Shown piece by piece: positions 34,483 through 44,858 of a stretch of 64,000 nt of DNA. Positions within the stretch are counted from its first letter, which is position 1. Every line of letters starts with the position of its first letter. This stretch comes from Vibrio ostreicida (GTDB lineage: Bacteria; Pseudomonadota; Gammaproteobacteria; Enterobacterales; Vibrionaceae). The DNA is taken from contig NZ_JABEYA020000001.1 of assembly GCF_013074385.2 (NCBI RefSeq), positions 186,001-250,000 on the forward strand, written 5' to 3'. The position numbers were made by a program, and so were the translations under genes. Under the pieces are notes generated by a model. The model worked only from the letters and a program-made list of their open reading frames with translations, did not search any database and was not told the origin of the DNA.

Positions 34483-36384
34483 ATGAATGTGAACCTACCA
34501 CCAGTGTCAGAGACATCTAAAGTTGCCGCCTCTTCGGCCACGTCAGCTGAGGCTGGCGAGGAGGTGACGCAGGCAGAAGGTTTCTTTGCTAAATTGGCAG
34601 CCCTTATCAAAGGCGACACTTCAGACGTCATCGCATCAGACTCTGAAGGCGGTGAGAGTGATCAACAAGGTAGCGAAAGCACCAAGGTGTTGCTAGATCA
34701 GGAAACTGAAATTGTCAGTGACGCGCCTTCTGAAGAGAAGGATTCGCAAGAGATAAGTGATAAAGCTCAATCAGCACTTGCATCTGACAACCCTCCACCG
34801 GTTGAACTGTTGTCTTCGGAAGAGGTGGTCTTGTCTGGGGGTTCCGACCAATTACTGATGGCAGATGGTCATACGGATAAAAACAGCAAAGCAGAGAAAA
34901 TTGTCTCTGAAAATGAGGCGTTGCTTGGGCGTTTAGATGATGCCAATAAAGCGTTACAGCCGAAAGACGGCAATGAATTGCCACAAAAACTGAGACAGAA
35001 AAGTATCGATGAGGACGTCAGTAAGGTAATAACGTCTGATGAACGCCATCGACAAGCTCTACCCCTCGAAATCGAGGACCTTGGGTCCACCACCGACGAA
35101 AAGATCATTGAATCTCAGGCTTTGATTCAAACGCTAGAGATACCTCAAGATGCAAAACGTTTTGTTGAAACAGAAAACAAAGTTCTAGCTCCAACCCCAG
35201 TGACCATTGATGATCAAGCTGGCGATATAAATGCGGCGATCATAAATCAAACCGTTAAGAGTGAGCTTGGGCAAGAATTGACTCTTTCTGAAATTGAGTA
35301 TGTTAAAGAGCAGCTTAAATCCCAAGGTATGTCGGAGACCGAAATACAACAAGTGGTATTGGCCGTTCAAGCTAAAATGACCACTGTCAAAGATATTGAT
35401 ACCGATGGTAATCAACAACCATTAACGTCAGGTAAGCTCACTCAGCCCGTACCGAGTATTAAAAATGAGGCGGTAGCTGTTGCTGCGGGAACTGCAGCAA
35501 CGGCTACTGCCATACCTTGGGGGGCGTCATCGGCGGAATTGCTGAGTGATGATCCTGCGGTACAATCTGACATGAAAACAAAAACACAGCCAGCCCAACT
35601 GGCACAGTCAGTGCAACAAGCTCTGAGTTCGAATAGCCAACAATTGCCTTCTACGCAACCTTCCCTCCAGCAAGTTCAGCCGTCTACTGCGATACCCTTA
35701 CCGAATGAATTAGTTGTTAGTCAGATCCAGAATACAGCGGTTTCACCAGCAGCAAGTGAGCACGCTTTACTAAAAGCCGCTCTTGGTGCAAAAGCGACCA
35801 GTCAACTTGGCAAATTCGTTACTGGAGAAGGCAGCCTAGGGGAGGCTAAAGAAACCAGCTTTGCCCAACAACTTTCTCAGGTTTCTGGTCAGCAAAGTTT
35901 GACCGCTCAGAGCCCAATTCGCGCTGATCAGCAGGTTGCCCAAGCGCCTTTACAGTTAAACCGAGATTTGGCGGGAGAACAGGTCGCTGAGCGGGTACAG
36001 ATGATGATGTCTAAGAACCTCAAGAATATCGATATTCGGCTTGACCCTCCTGAGTTAGGGAGGCTCCAGATTCGAATGAGTATGACAGGAGAAGGAGCCA
36101 CGGTGCATTTTACGGTCGCCAACCAGCAAGCTCGTGATGTGCTTGAACAATCGATGCCGCGCCTTCGAGAAATGCTTGCCCAGCAAGGTTTACAACTTGG
36201 TGAATCTTCCGTTCAACAACAGTCGTCAGGCCATCAGCAAACCCGTAACGGGGCAGAGAACAATGTGGCAAATGGTCAAGGCAGCAGCAATCAAGATTTT
36301 TCAGGTGAAGAAAACCTTGAACCTGACATCAATCTTGATTTGAATGTCGCAACAAAGCGTGATGGAATTAGTTATTACGCTTAA
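34483..36384 (+). CDS. fliK: Flagellar hook-length control protein FliK
   Basis: A 633-residue protein. The long, low-complexity N-terminal part (about 1-490), rich in Glu, Ser, Gln and Ala, acts as the secreted molecular ruler. The conserved C-terminal substrate-specificity switch domain (about 500-590) contains NIDIRLDPPELGRLQIRMSM and VANQQARDVLEQSMPRLREM. FliK stops hook growth and switches FlhB to filament export. The ATG at 34483 is favoured over a GTG at 34468. The ruler region has evolved freely, so its length is not diagnostic. Confidence 0.93.
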   Translation: MNVNLPPVSETSKVAASSATSAEAGEEVTQAEGFFAKLAALIKGDTSDVIASDSEGGESDQQGSESTKVLLDQETEIVSDAPSEEKDSQEISDKAQSALASDNPPPVELLSSEEVVLSGGSDQLLMADGHTDKNSKAEKIVSENEALLGRLDDANKALQPKDGNELPQKLRQKSIDEDVSKVITSDERHRQALPLEIEDLGSTTDEKIIESQALIQTLEIPQDAKRFVETENKVLAPTPVTIDDQAGDINAAIINQTVKSELGQELTLSEIEYVKEQLKSQGMSETEIQQVVLAVQAKMTTVKDIDTDGNQQPLTSGKLTQPVPSIKNEAVAVAAGTAATATAIPWGASSAELLSDDPAVQSDMKTKTQPAQLAQSVQQALSSNSQQLPSTQPSLQQVQPSTAIPLPNELVVSQIQNTAVSPAASEHALLKAALGAKATSQLGKFVTGEGSLGEAKETSFAQQLSQVSGQQSLTAQSPIRADQQVAQAPLQLNRDLAGEQVAERVQMMMSKNLKNIDIRLDPPELGRLQIRMSMTGEGATVHFTVANQQARDVLEQSMPRLREMLAQQGLQLGESSVQQQSSGHQQTRNGAENNVANGQGSSNQDFSGEENLEPDINLDLNVATKRDGISYYA

Positions 36385-36421
36385 ACTTTAGAAAAGTTAG
36401 CATATTAGAGATGGTACAGAC

Positions 36422-36916
36422 ATGGCAGACGAAGAAATAGAAACAGAAGCACCCAAAGGTAAAAGTAAACTTTTGATCATCATTATTGCCGCTGTTGTAT
36501 TATTGCTTGGTGGTGGAGGTGCGGCTTTTTTCCTGATGGGGTCAGACGACGCAGCCGCTGATCAATCTTCTCAGCAGGCACTGGCTACACCCACTGAACC
36601 TGTATCTTATGTCAACATTGCGCAACCCTTTTTGTTTAATGTCACTGGTGATAAAAAAGATAGATTGGTTCAAATCAAAGTCCAGCTCATGGTCCGTGGT
36701 TCAGAAAATGAAAATTTGGCGCGTTACCACTCGCCGTTGGTTGAAAGTTCGTTACTGGGTACCTTTGCTTCTGCGACCGCCGATCAACTTCGGAGTGTCA
36801 ATGGGAGAGTTGAGCTGAGAGAAAAAGCAACAGAAGATATAAAAGCGAGCTTGACTCGCGCAGTAGGGCAGCCCGTAATTGAACGAGTGCTGTTTACCGA
36901 TTTTGTAATTCAGTAG
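36422..36916 (+). CDS. fliL: Flagellar basal-body protein FliL
   Basis: A 164-residue single-pass inner-membrane protein. A short charged cytoplasmic N-terminus precedes the helix LLIIIIAAVVLLLGGGGAAFFLM (about 17-39). The periplasmic domain contains the FliL core VLFTDFVIQ at its end. FliL forms a ring around stator units and raises motor output under load. It lies 37 bases after fliK, in the same unit as fliM. Confidence 0.95.
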   Translation: MADEEIETEAPKGKSKLLIIIIAAVVLLLGGGGAAFFLMGSDDAAADQSSQQALATPTEPVSYVNIAQPFLFNVTGDKKDRLVQIKVQLMVRGSENENLARYHSPLVESSLLGTFASATADQLRSVNGRVELREKATEDIKASLTRAVGQPVIERVLFTDFVIQ

Positions 36917-36923
36917 GTGAAGC

Positions 36924-37976
36924 GTGACCGATCTATTAAGTCAAGACGAGATTGATGCGTTACTTCATGGCGTCGATGATGTTGATGATGGAGATGATGA
37001 GCAAGGTGGAGGAGCATCGGATCCGACCGTAGACTTCGACTTTTCATCTCAAGACCGTATTGTCCGTGGTCGAATGCCTACGCTCGAGTTGATCAATGAA
37101 CGTTTTGCTCGTCATTTACGGATCAGTTTATTCAACATGTTGAGAAAAACCGCTGAGGTCTCAATCAACGGCGTCCAAATGATGAAGTTTGGCGAATACC
37201 AAAATACGTTGTACGTTCCTACCAGTTTAAATATGGTTAGGTTTCGCCCTTTGAAAGGGACGGCGCTTGTCACCATGGAAGCGCGACTGGTATTTATTTT
37301 GGTCGAAAACTTTTTTGGTGGTGATGGTCGTTTTCATGCCCGTATTGAGGGGCGTGAGTTTACCCCGACAGAACGTCGAATTGTACAACTATTGCTCAAG
37401 ATAGTCTTTGAAGACTACAAAGAAGCGTGGTCCCCAGTCATGGGCGTTGAGTTCGAGTATTTGGATTCTGAGGTTAACCCAAGTATGGCGAATATCGTCA
37501 GCCCGACAGAAGTCATAGTCGTCAGTTCTTTCCATATTGAAGTCGATGGCGGTGGCGGTGATTTCCACGTTGTCATGCCTTATTCCATGGTTGAACCTAT
37601 TCGAGAACTTCTTGATGCGGGTGTTCAATCGGACAAGATGGAAACAGATGTCCGATGGAGCTCGGCATTGAGAGAAGAAATCATGGATGTTCCGGTAAAC
37701 TTCCGTGTTAATTTACTTGAACAAGATATTTCTCTGCGGGATCTTATGGAACTGCAGCCAGGCGATATTATTCCGATCACTATGCCGGAAAACGCGACCA
37801 TGTTTGTTGAAGAGCTACCGACATTTAGAGTGAAAATGGGCCGTTCGAATGATCAACTTGCGGTTCAGGTATCGGAAGAAATTAAACGCCCAGATGTGGT
37901 GAAAACAGATATTGCTTTCCTTGGGAAAGATGTCATCTCTGAATTGGAAGAAGATGATGGTGAATATGAAGATTAA
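36924..37976 (+). CDS. fliM: Flagellar motor switch protein FliM
   Basis: A 350-residue FliM. The N-terminal CheY-P-binding peptide LLSQDEIDALLHGVD is exact, followed by an acidic linker, the CheC-like middle domain with RHLRISLFNMLRKTAEV, and the C-terminal SpoA/FliN-like domain (about 255-335). FliM forms the C-ring wall and receives the chemotaxis signal. The start is GTG at 36924, 7 bases after the fliL stop. Confidence 0.96.
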   Translation: MTDLLSQDEIDALLHGVDDVDDGDDEQGGGASDPTVDFDFSSQDRIVRGRMPTLELINERFARHLRISLFNMLRKTAEVSINGVQMMKFGEYQNTLYVPTSLNMVRFRPLKGTALVTMEARLVFILVENFFGGDGRFHARIEGREFTPTERRIVQLLLKIVFEDYKEAWSPVMGVEFEYLDSEVNPSMANIVSPTEVIVVSSFHIEVDGGGGDFHVVMPYSMVEPIRELLDAGVQSDKMETDVRWSSALREEIMDVPVNFRVNLLEQDISLRDLMELQPGDIIPITMPENATMFVEELPTFRVKMGRSNDQLAVQVSEEIKRPDVVKTDIAFLGKDVISELEEDDGEYED

Positions 37977-37999
37977 CATTAAAACGATAGGTAACCGTT

Positions 38000-38431
38000 A
38001 TGGAACCGAGTGAAGACCAAAAATTGGCCGATGAATGGGCTGCTGCTTTAGGAGAGGATCCAGATGCGCCGGATGTCGATGTCGATGAAGTTATGTCTGC
38101 TCAATTGGATGAGTTGGAGGATACATCACCGCCGGGATCACCTTCTGGATCGCCGATTTCAGAAGACGAACGACGTAAGCTAGACACGATTCTCGATATT
38201 CCAGTCACGATTTCAATGGAAGTTGGCCGATCACAAATCAGCATTAGAAACCTGCTTCAACTTAACCAAGGTTCCGTAGTCGAATTGGAACGTTTAGCAG
38301 GGGAGTCTCTGGACGTGTTAGTGAACGGTACATTAATCGCTCATGGTGAAGTCGTTGTCGTCAATGATAAATTTGGTATTCGTTTGACCGATGTGATTAG
38401 TCAGACCGAGCGAATTAAGAAACTAAGGTAG
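38000..38431 (+). CDS. fliN: Flagellar motor switch protein FliN
   Basis: A 143-residue FliN. An acidic, Pro/Ser-rich N-terminal half leads into the SpoA domain (about 60-140) with LDIPVTISMEVGRSQISIRN and NGTLIAHGEVVVVNDKFGIR. It forms the base of the C-ring and docks FliH. It lies 23 bases after fliM and 3 bases before fliO. Confidence 0.96.
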   Translation: MEPSEDQKLADEWAAALGEDPDAPDVDVDEVMSAQLDELEDTSPPGSPSGSPISEDERRKLDTILDIPVTISMEVGRSQISIRNLLQLNQGSVVELERLAGESLDVLVNGTLIAHGEVVVVNDKFGIRLTDVISQTERIKKLR

Positions 38432-38434
38432 GGT

Positions 38435-38854
38435 ATGAGCAGTTTGCTGAATCGATCTTCTCCGGCTTTTTTTGCCTTATTTTCGTCGTCTGTATTGGCT
38501 GAAGACAAGACGACGACCCCCTTGGACTGGGGGACCACATTTGGTTCACTCATCTTTGTGGTTGCCTTTATTTTATTTCTAGCCTGGTTGCTTAAACGTA
38601 TGCGGGTTCCAGCCTTGATGACTCAAAGTGGCTTGAATGTCGTACGACAGATTTCAGTGGGTACCCGTGAGCGAGTCATGATAGTTCAAGCAGGTGAAGA
38701 ACAGTTTCTTATCGGCGTTACTGCCCAGTCGGTTCAACTTATTTCTAAGCTGGAGAGCCCTTTGTCTCCAGAAGAGCTAAATAAGTCTGCTTTGGCGGGG
38801 AGCCCTTTTGCCAGTCAACTCACTCAATTGTTGAAAAAGAATGATAAACACTAA
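38435..38854 (+). CDS. fliO: Flagellar biosynthesis protein FliO
   Basis: A 139-residue membrane protein. A hydrophobic N-terminal segment is followed by the main transmembrane helix (about 32-50, [19 protein letters not shown]) and a cytoplasmic domain with [20 protein letters not shown], the FliO signature. FliO helps assemble the FliP ring of the export gate. The 3' end overlaps fliP by 14 bases. Confidence 0.92.
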   Translation: MSSLLNRSSPAFFALFSSSVLAEDKTTTPLDWGTTFGSLIFVVAFILFLAWLLKRMRVPALMTQSGLNVVRQISVGTRERVMIVQAGEEQFLIGVTAQSVQLISKLESPLSPEELNKSALAGSPFASQLTQLLKKNDKH

Positions 38855-39713
38855 TCGTATTATCGCTATTTTATTAAGCTTTTGGGTTGTACTGTTCTCG
38901 AGTGCAACTTGGGCAGAAGATGAGCTTGCGACACCGATACCGGATCGTGCGGCTTCTTCAGAATCGATGACTGTGTCAGCGATGGAAAAAGATCAAGGTG
39001 CAGCTCGGTCGGCTTCATCAGCAAGCTTTAGTGGTGGTGGCGGGATTCCAGCCTTCACGATGACAACCAACCCTGATGGCAGTGAAGACTATTCGATTAA
39101 TCTTCAAATTCTGGCGTTAATGACCATGCTGGGTTTCTTACCAGCCATGGTCATCTTAATGACATCATTCACTCGAATTGTTGTGGTGATGTCCATTCTT
39201 CGTCAGGCGATGGGTTTACAGCAAACGCCGTCTAATCAGGTGATTATTGGTATTGCCATTTTTTTGACTTTTTTCATTATGTCTCCCGTACTGAACAAAA
39301 TAAATGATACGGCCATCCAGCCCTATATCAATGAGCAGATCACGGCACGTGCGGCATTTGATTTGGCTCAAATTCCGATGAAGGATTTTATGCTCAAACA
39401 GACTCGGCTCAAAGATCTCGAAACGTTTGTTAACATCGCGGGCTCAACCGCCACAGAACCAGAGCAAGTCCCTATGGCAATTTTAATACCAGCGTTTATC
39501 ACGTCTGAATTGAAAACCGCTTTCCAGATTGGCTTTATGTTGTTCCTGCCGTTTTTGATTATTGATCTTGTCGTTGCCTCGGTCTTGATGGCCATGGGTA
39601 TGATGATGCTCTCACCCATGATTGTCTCCCTCCCGTTTAAGCTGATGTTGTTCGTATTGGTTGATGGATGGAACTTAATTTTATCAACCTTGGCGGGTAG
39701 TTTTGTTGCCTAG
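38841..39713 (+). CDS. fliP: Flagellar export gate protein FliP
   Basis: A 290-residue FliP with an N-terminal signal peptide ([19 protein letters not shown]), a Ser/Gly-rich periplasmic stretch and four transmembrane segments. The family signature [21 protein letters not shown] and the C-terminal [20 protein letters not shown] are present. Five FliP subunits form the core of the export gate with FliQ and FliR. It overlaps fliO. Confidence 0.96.
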   Translation: MINTNRIIAILLSFWVVLFSSATWAEDELATPIPDRAASSESMTVSAMEKDQGAARSASSASFSGGGGIPAFTMTTNPDGSEDYSINLQILALMTMLGFLPAMVILMTSFTRIVVVMSILRQAMGLQQTPSNQVIIGIAIFLTFFIMSPVLNKINDTAIQPYINEQITARAAFDLAQIPMKDFMLKQTRLKDLETFVNIAGSTATEPEQVPMAILIPAFITSELKTAFQIGFMLFLPFLIIDLVVASVLMAMGMMMLSPMIVSLPFKLMLFVLVDGWNLILSTLAGSFVA

Positions 39714-39727
39714 TAGCTGGGGGAAAT

Positions 39728-39997
39728 ATGACACCAGAAGTCTTTGTTGAGCTGTTCAGGGATGCACTTTGGATGGTACTTCTTATGGTCTGCGCCATCA
39801 TCATACCTAGTCTATTAATTGGTTTGATTGTCGCTATTTTTCAGGCCGCGACCTCGATTAACGAACAAACCCTGAGTTTTTTGCCGCGTCTTATTGTCAC
39901 TTTGCTGGCGCTAATGATGTTCGCTCACTGGATGACCCAGATTTTGATGGAGTATTTCTTCTCAATTATTGAACGTCTCCCTCTGGTCTTATATTAA
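39728..39997 (+). CDS. fliQ: Flagellar export gate protein FliQ
   Basis: An 89-residue protein with two hydrophobic helices (about 17-39 and 53-73) separated by the conserved loop FQAATSINEQTLSFLPR. This is the standard FliQ, four copies of which surround the FliP-FliR core. Spacing to fliP and fliR is 14 and 11 bases. Confidence 0.96.
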   Translation: MTPEVFVELFRDALWMVLLMVCAIIIPSLLIGLIVAIFQAATSINEQTLSFLPRLIVTLLALMMFAHWMTQILMEYFFSIIERLPLVLY

Positions 39998-40008
39998 GGC
40001 GGTTTGGG

Positions 40009-40791
40009 ATGGAGTATCCAACAACCATTGTTCTGGAGTGGATAGCGAACTATTTTTGGCCATATACTCGCATTGCTGCAATGTTGATGGTGATGTCAGT
40101 TACCGGCGCTCGTTTTGTTTTTACGCGAGTACGTCTATACTTGGGTTTGGCAATTACCTTTGCGATTATACCCGCTCTCCCTACGGTACCTTCCACTATT
40201 GAACTACTTTCGTTTCAAGGGTTTATGACTGTTCTTGAACAGATTGTTATTGGTGTTGCCATGGGTACAGTGACGCAATTCATGATTCAGACTTTTGTTA
40301 TTTTGGGACAGATCATCGGTATGCAATCCAGTCTTGGTTTTGCATCAATGGTTGATCCAGCAAATGGACAAAATACGCCACTCTTGGGACAGTTGTTTAT
40401 GTTCCTCGCCACGATGTTTTTCCTTGCCACAGATGGCCACCTTAAGATGATCGTACTGGTGTCTATGAGCTTTAAATCATTGCCAATTGGCAGTGGTTCC
40501 TTAAACACCATTGATTTTAGAGAACTCGCCTTGTGGTTGGGAATTATGTTTAAAACGGCGTTGAGCATGTCTTTATCTGGCATTATTGCCTTACTGACCA
40601 TCAACCTTTCTTTTGGTGTCATGACTCGAGCGGCACCTCAATTGAATATCTTCTCTTTGGGTTTTTCATTTGCGCTTATGGTTGGGTTATTACTTTGTTG
40701 GTATATCATCGCCGGTCTTTACAGTCACTATGAACTATTCTGGTTACAGGGAGAGCAGCAAGTGTGTCGTTTTATCAGGCTAGATTGTTAG
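40009..40791 (+). CDS. fliR: Flagellar export gate protein FliR
   Basis: A 260-residue protein with about six hydrophobic segments and the family pattern near GQIIGMQSSLGFASMVDP and NLSFGVMTRAAPQLNIFSLG. A single FliR completes the FliP5-FliQ4-FliR1 gate. A TAAGGCGG ribosome binding site precedes the ATG. It is followed 9 bases later by flhB. Confidence 0.95.
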   Translation: MEYPTTIVLEWIANYFWPYTRIAAMLMVMSVTGARFVFTRVRLYLGLAITFAIIPALPTVPSTIELLSFQGFMTVLEQIVIGVAMGTVTQFMIQTFVILGQIIGMQSSLGFASMVDPANGQNTPLLGQLFMFLATMFFLATDGHLKMIVLVSMSFKSLPIGSGSLNTIDFRELALWLGIMFKTALSMSLSGIIALLTINLSFGVMTRAAPQLNIFSLGFSFALMVGLLLCWYIIAGLYSHYELFWLQGEQQVCRFIRLDC

Positions 40792-40800
40792 GGGGCTAAA

Positions 40801-41931
40801 ATGGCAGAGTCAGATGGTCAGGAACGTACCGAAGATGCCACGCCCAAACGCTTGCAACAGGCCAGAGAAAAAGGGCAGGTTGCTCGTTCAAAAGAGCTTG
40901 CATCGGTGTCGGTGTTGGTTGTTGGGGCGATAGCTCTTATGTGGTTCGGTGAATCTTTAGCAAGAGCTCTGTTGAGTGTAATGACTCGATTGTTTGATTT
41001 ATCACGAGAAGAAATTTTCGACTTATCTAAGCTGTTCGATATATCCACGGGTGCATTGGCAATGTTGTTTGGGCCATTGATGCTGATATTAGTGGTCTTG
41101 TTTATTGCTGCCCTAGCTGGGGCAGCAGGTATTGGTGGGATCAGTTTTTCGGTTGAAGCGGCGATGCCGAAATGGTCAAAGATGAACCCTTTGAGTGGCC
41201 TGAAGAGAATGGTGGGGCTGCAAAGTTGGGTGGAATTGATTAAATCCATTTTAAAAGTAGCTCTTGTTTCAGGTGCGGCGTTTTATCTTATCAATGCAGC
41301 ACAACAAGATCTGTTTCAGTTAAGTACGGATGTTTATCCGCAGAATATTTTTCACTCTTTGGAAATCTTGCTTGATTTTGTGTTGTTGATCAGTTGTTCG
41401 TTACTGATTGTCGTGGCTATCGATATCCCGTTTCAGATTTGGCAACATGCCAATCAGTTGAAAATGACCAAACAAGAAGTAAAAGACGAATATAAGGAAA
41501 CTGAGGGTAAACCGGAAGTGAAAGGGCGTATTCGAATGCTGCAACGCGAGGCGGCGCAGCGAAGAATGATGGCGGAGGTCCCTCAGGCTGATGTTATTGT
41601 GACCAACCCCGAGCACTTTTCCATTGCGTTACGTTATAAACAAGATACGGATAAAGCCCCGATGGTTGTGGCCAAAGGCATCGACCATATGGCGCTTAAA
41701 ATCCGGGAAGTGGCTCGTGAGCATGATATCTATGTTGTCCCCGCTCCACCACTGGCACGAGCGCTGTATCACTCTACAGAATTAGAACAGGAAATTCCTG
41801 ATGGTTTGTTTACAGCAGTGGCTCAAGTTCTCGCCTATGTATTTCAGCTCAAGCAATATCGCAAGCGCGGAGGGCAAAGGCCGGATTTCAAATCGTCCGA
41901 TTTACCCATTCCTTCTGAGTTAAGGCAGTAA
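40801..41931 (+). CDS. flhB: Flagellar export switch protein FlhB
   Basis: A 376-residue protein. The N-terminal ERTEDATPKRLQQAREKGQV signature is followed by four transmembrane segments and the cytoplasmic domain (from about 215). The autocleavage site reads VTNPEHFSIALRY (about 266-278), NPEH in place of the NPTH of enterics; Asn, Pro and His are kept. Cleavage between Asn and Pro switches export from hook to filament substrates under FliK control. It closes the flagellar block in this window; flhA and the following genes are elsewhere, as usual in Vibrio. Confidence 0.96.
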   Translation: MAESDGQERTEDATPKRLQQAREKGQVARSKELASVSVLVVGAIALMWFGESLARALLSVMTRLFDLSREEIFDLSKLFDISTGALAMLFGPLMLILVVLFIAALAGAAGIGGISFSVEAAMPKWSKMNPLSGLKRMVGLQSWVELIKSILKVALVSGAAFYLINAAQQDLFQLSTDVYPQNIFHSLEILLDFVLLISCSLLIVVAIDIPFQIWQHANQLKMTKQEVKDEYKETEGKPEVKGRIRMLQREAAQRRMMAEVPQADVIVTNPEHFSIALRYKQDTDKAPMVVAKGIDHMALKIREVAREHDIYVVPAPPLARALYHSTELEQEIPDGLFTAVAQVLAYVFQLKQYRKRGGQRPDFKSSDLPIPSELRQ

Positions 41932-41966
41932 ATCTCGGACTTAAAGAGTCGTCTTAGCAACTGACG

Positions 41967-42497
41967 TTATTTCTCTGGGACCGACAGCAAGACGAGCAGA
42001 GCGCCATCGCCACCAAATTCTAATGGGGCCTGATGAAAAGCCATGACATCGGGGTGTTGTGCTAACCAAAGAGGGGTTTTTTGTTTCAGTATGTGTTTGC
42101 CAATACCGTGTTGTACGCAGGCACAGGTGGTTTCGTTCTTCACACAATAGGCGATCATCGCACCTAGTTCGCGTTTTGCCTCTTTTTGGGTCATTCCATG
42201 CATATCAAGAAATACGTCAGGGACATAGACGCCACGTCGTAAGCGTTTGACTTCGTAATGAGAGACATCGTCTCTGGCATAACGCGTTGGGCCTTCTTGA
42301 TTGAGTAAAGGAACAAATTCATCAGAAAAATAAAACTCAGTATCGCTGGCCTCACGGGCGTTACGTTTACTCTCTTTTTGTTTAGTATTTTTTTTTGGTT
42401 GCTGGACTATGGTATCCTGTGGCAACTTTTTTACGCCTTGTACTGCATCCCTGAAAAGGGCGAAATCCTCATCAATTCCGGTGTCTTTTTTGCTCAT
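41967..42497 (-). CDS. smrB: Ribosome-rescue endonuclease SmrB
   Basis: A 176-residue protein with a basic, disordered N-terminal half and a C-terminal Smr domain (about 95-175). The [14 protein letters not shown] and [18 protein letters not shown] blocks carry the DxH and HGxG motifs needed for nuclease activity. In E. coli SmrB cleaves mRNA at collided ribosomes so that tmRNA can rescue them. It is convergent with flhB and divergent from prmB, as in E. coli. Confidence 0.93.
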   Translation of the reverse strand: MSKKDTGIDEDFALFRDAVQGVKKLPQDTIVQQPKKNTKQKESKRNAREASDTEFYFSDEFVPLLNQEGPTRYARDDVSHYEVKRLRRGVYVPDVFLDMHGMTQKEAKRELGAMIAYCVKNETTCACVQHGIGKHILKQKTPLWLAQHPDVMAFHQAPLEFGGDGALLVLLSVPEK

Positions 42498-42559
42498 TCG
42501 GTCATAAATACATAGTTAAAATGCGATTAGCAGTATTGTAGCGCTTTTCGGAGGCAATT

Positions 42560-43492
42560 TTGGATAAGATTTTTGTAGAAGAAGCAGTATCTGAGTTACA
42601 CACGCTTCAAGATATGATTCGTTGGACAGTGAGTCGTTTTAACGCCGCGAACTTATTTTATGGTCACGGTACCGATAATGCTTGGGACGAAGCTGTGCAG
42701 TTAATCCTGCCAACGCTTTATTTACCGATTGATGTGCCTCCGCATGTATTGAGTTCCCGTTTAACAACGAGTGAACGCATGCGTATTGTGGAACGAGTAG
42801 TCAAACGGATCAATGAACGAACGCCAACCGCTTACCTGACTAACCGAGCGTGGTTTTGTGGTCTGGAATTTTTCGTCGATGAGCGAGTTTTGGTGCCGCG
42901 CTCACCCATAGGTGAATTAATTCAAGCGGAGTTTCAACCTTGGCTTGTTGAAGAACCGACACGGATTATGGATCTCTGCACGGGGAGCGGGTGTATTGCG
43001 ATTGCTTGTGCTTATGCCTTCCCTGACGCAGAAGTGGATGCACTTGATATTTCGACAAATGCGCTTCAAGTCGCGGAACAAAACATTCAAGATCATGGTA
43101 TGGAACAGCAGGTTTTCCCTATTCGTTCTGATTTGTTCCGTGATTTACCTCAAGAGAAGTACAACCTGATTGTGTCAAACCCTCCCTATGTGGATGAGGA
43201 AGACATGAACAGTTTACCGGAAGAGTTTACTCATGAGCCAGAGTTAGGGCTTGCTGCAGGCACCGATGGCCTGAAGTTGGTCCGTCGTATTCTTGCCAAC
43301 GCTCCGGATTACTTAACTGACGATGGCATACTTGTATGTGAAGTCGGGAACTCTATGGTCCATATGATGGAACAATATGCTCATATTCCATTTACTTGGA
43401 TTGAGTTTGAAAATGGTGGCCATGGAGTATTTATGTTGACGAGAGTGCAGATGTTACAACATAAAGAAGAATTTTCGCTTTATAAAGATTGA
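42560..43492 (+). CDS. prmB: Ribosomal protein L3 glutamine methyltransferase PrmB
   Basis: A 310-residue N5-glutamine methyltransferase. The SAM loop [20 protein letters not shown] (about 136-155) and the catalytic NPPY motif in [13 protein letters not shown] (about 206-218) are intact. PrmB methylates Gln150 of ribosomal protein L3. The start is TTG at 42560, with GAGG at ideal spacing and the expected N-terminus [16 protein letters not shown]. It is followed by a possible hairpin and then aroC. Confidence 0.94.
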   Translation: MDKIFVEEAVSELHTLQDMIRWTVSRFNAANLFYGHGTDNAWDEAVQLILPTLYLPIDVPPHVLSSRLTTSERMRIVERVVKRINERTPTAYLTNRAWFCGLEFFVDERVLVPRSPIGELIQAEFQPWLVEEPTRIMDLCTGSGCIAIACAYAFPDAEVDALDISTNALQVAEQNIQDHGMEQQVFPIRSDLFRDLPQEKYNLIVSNPPYVDEEDMNSLPEEFTHEPELGLAAGTDGLKLVRRILANAPDYLTDDGILVCEVGNSMVHMMEQYAHIPFTWIEFENGGHGVFMLTRVQMLQHKEEFSLYKD

Positions 43493-43516
43493 TTGTACGC
43501 AAAGGTTACTCGCACA

Positions 43517-43556
43517 CGCCATGTCAGCCTGTATTGTACTTGGTTCAGGCTTGGCG
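43517..43556 (+). terminator. Possible terminator between prmB and aroC
   Basis: CGCCA and AGCCTG (43517-43531) pair with CAGGCT and TGGCG (43546-43556) across a 4-base bulge, followed by TTGTTTA. The T run is interrupted, so termination is uncertain. The gap to 43695 otherwise holds the aroC leader. Confidence 0.4.
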
Positions 43557-43695
43557 TTGTTTATGTACACCGAATGAGATTTAGGGGTTTACATCAAAGC
43601 GCAATAGAGAGACTATGAATTTATTAATTATTGCAGTGTAAACTTATGTATACAATCAAGTGAGGCTACATAAGTGAATAAAGTTTGAGGAATTC

Positions 43696-44781
43696 ATGGC
43701 AGGAAACAGCATCGGACAACATTTTAGGGTCACAACATTTGGTGAAAGCCATGGTATTGCATTAGGGTGCATTATTGATGGTTGTCCACCAGGCCTTGAA
43801 ATAACAGCGTCAGACATTCAAACTGATCTCGACCGTCGTCGGCCAGGGACTTCTCGCTATACGACAGCCCGTCGAGAGCCTGATGAAGTGAAAATCTTAT
43901 CAGGTGTTTTTGAAGGAAAAACCACTGGGACTTCCATTGGTTTATTGATCGAAAACACGGATCAGCGTTCGAAAGATTACTCTGAAATTAAAGATAAATT
44001 TCGCCCTGGGCATGCAGATTATACCTACCATCAAAAATATGGTGTGCGCGATTACCGAGGGGGTGGGCGTTCTTCAGCGCGTGAAACCGCAATGCGTGTT
44101 GCCGCAGGGGCGATTGCCAAAGCCTACTTAAAACAAGAGTTTGGTGTTGAAATTCGCGCCTACCTAGCGCAGATGGGAGAGGTTTCCATTGATAACGTGG
44201 ATTGGGATGAAATAGAAAATAATCCTTTCTTTTGCCCAGATGCCAGTAAAGTTGAACAATTTGACCAGTTGATCCGTGATCTTAAGAAGCAAGGAGATTC
44301 GGTTGGCGCCAAAATTCAGGTTGTCGCGACCAACGTTCCTGTTGGGCTCGGTGAGCCAGTGTTTGATCGACTTGACGCGGATATTGCTCACGCTTTAATG
44401 AGTATTAATGCCGTGAAAGGTGTGGAGATTGGTGACGGCTTTGATGTAGTGAGTCAAAAAGGGAGCGAACATCGTGACGAAATGACCCCAGATGGTTTTG
44501 CAAGTAATCATGCAGGTGGCATTCTCGGCGGGATTTCTACTGGACAAGACATTATTGCCAATATTGCATTAAAACCTACATCGAGCATTACTGTACCTGG
44601 TCAAACCATCACTAAAACAGGTGAGAAAACACAATTGATTACCAAAGGTCGCCACGATCCCTGCGTCGGTATTCGAGCAGTGCCGATTGCGGAAGCGATG
44701 CTAGCGATTGTGGTTCTCGATCACTTGCTGCGTCATCGTGGGCAAAACCATGGTGTCGCGACAGAGACACCATACATTTAG
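43696..44781 (+). CDS. aroC: Chorismate synthase AroC
   Basis: A 361-residue enzyme with the three family signatures: [18 protein letters not shown] (about 13-30), the [20 protein letters not shown] block (about 119-138) and the C-terminal region with [19 protein letters not shown] (about 318-336). It makes chorismate from 5-enolpyruvylshikimate 3-phosphate using reduced FMN, the last common step to aromatic amino acids. GAGGAATTC precedes the ATG. Confidence 0.97.
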   Translation: MAGNSIGQHFRVTTFGESHGIALGCIIDGCPPGLEITASDIQTDLDRRRPGTSRYTTARREPDEVKILSGVFEGKTTGTSIGLLIENTDQRSKDYSEIKDKFRPGHADYTYHQKYGVRDYRGGGRSSARETAMRVAAGAIAKAYLKQEFGVEIRAYLAQMGEVSIDNVDWDEIENNPFFCPDASKVEQFDQLIRDLKKQGDSVGAKIQVVATNVPVGLGEPVFDRLDADIAHALMSINAVKGVEIGDGFDVVSQKGSEHRDEMTPDGFASNHAGGILGGISTGQDIIANIALKPTSSITVPGQTITKTGEKTQLITKGRHDPCVGIRAVPIAEAMLAIVVLDHLLRHRGQNHGVATETPYI

Positions 44782-44787
44782 TCAAAT

Positions 44788-44823
44788 CACCAAAAGGACT
44801 GCGTCAAGTGAGTCCTTTTGGTG
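44788..44823. terminator. Bidirectional terminator-like inverted repeat after aroC
   Basis: CACCAAAAGGACT and AGTCCTTTTGGTG are a perfect 13-base inverted repeat with a 10-base loop, lying between the convergent aroC and TRIC-channel genes. The T run is inside the stem. It probably ends aroC transcripts and may also serve the opposite strand. Confidence 0.7.
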
Positions 44824-44858
44824 CAAAGTTCAACGGCGTATTTTCTTTTGTAATACGC

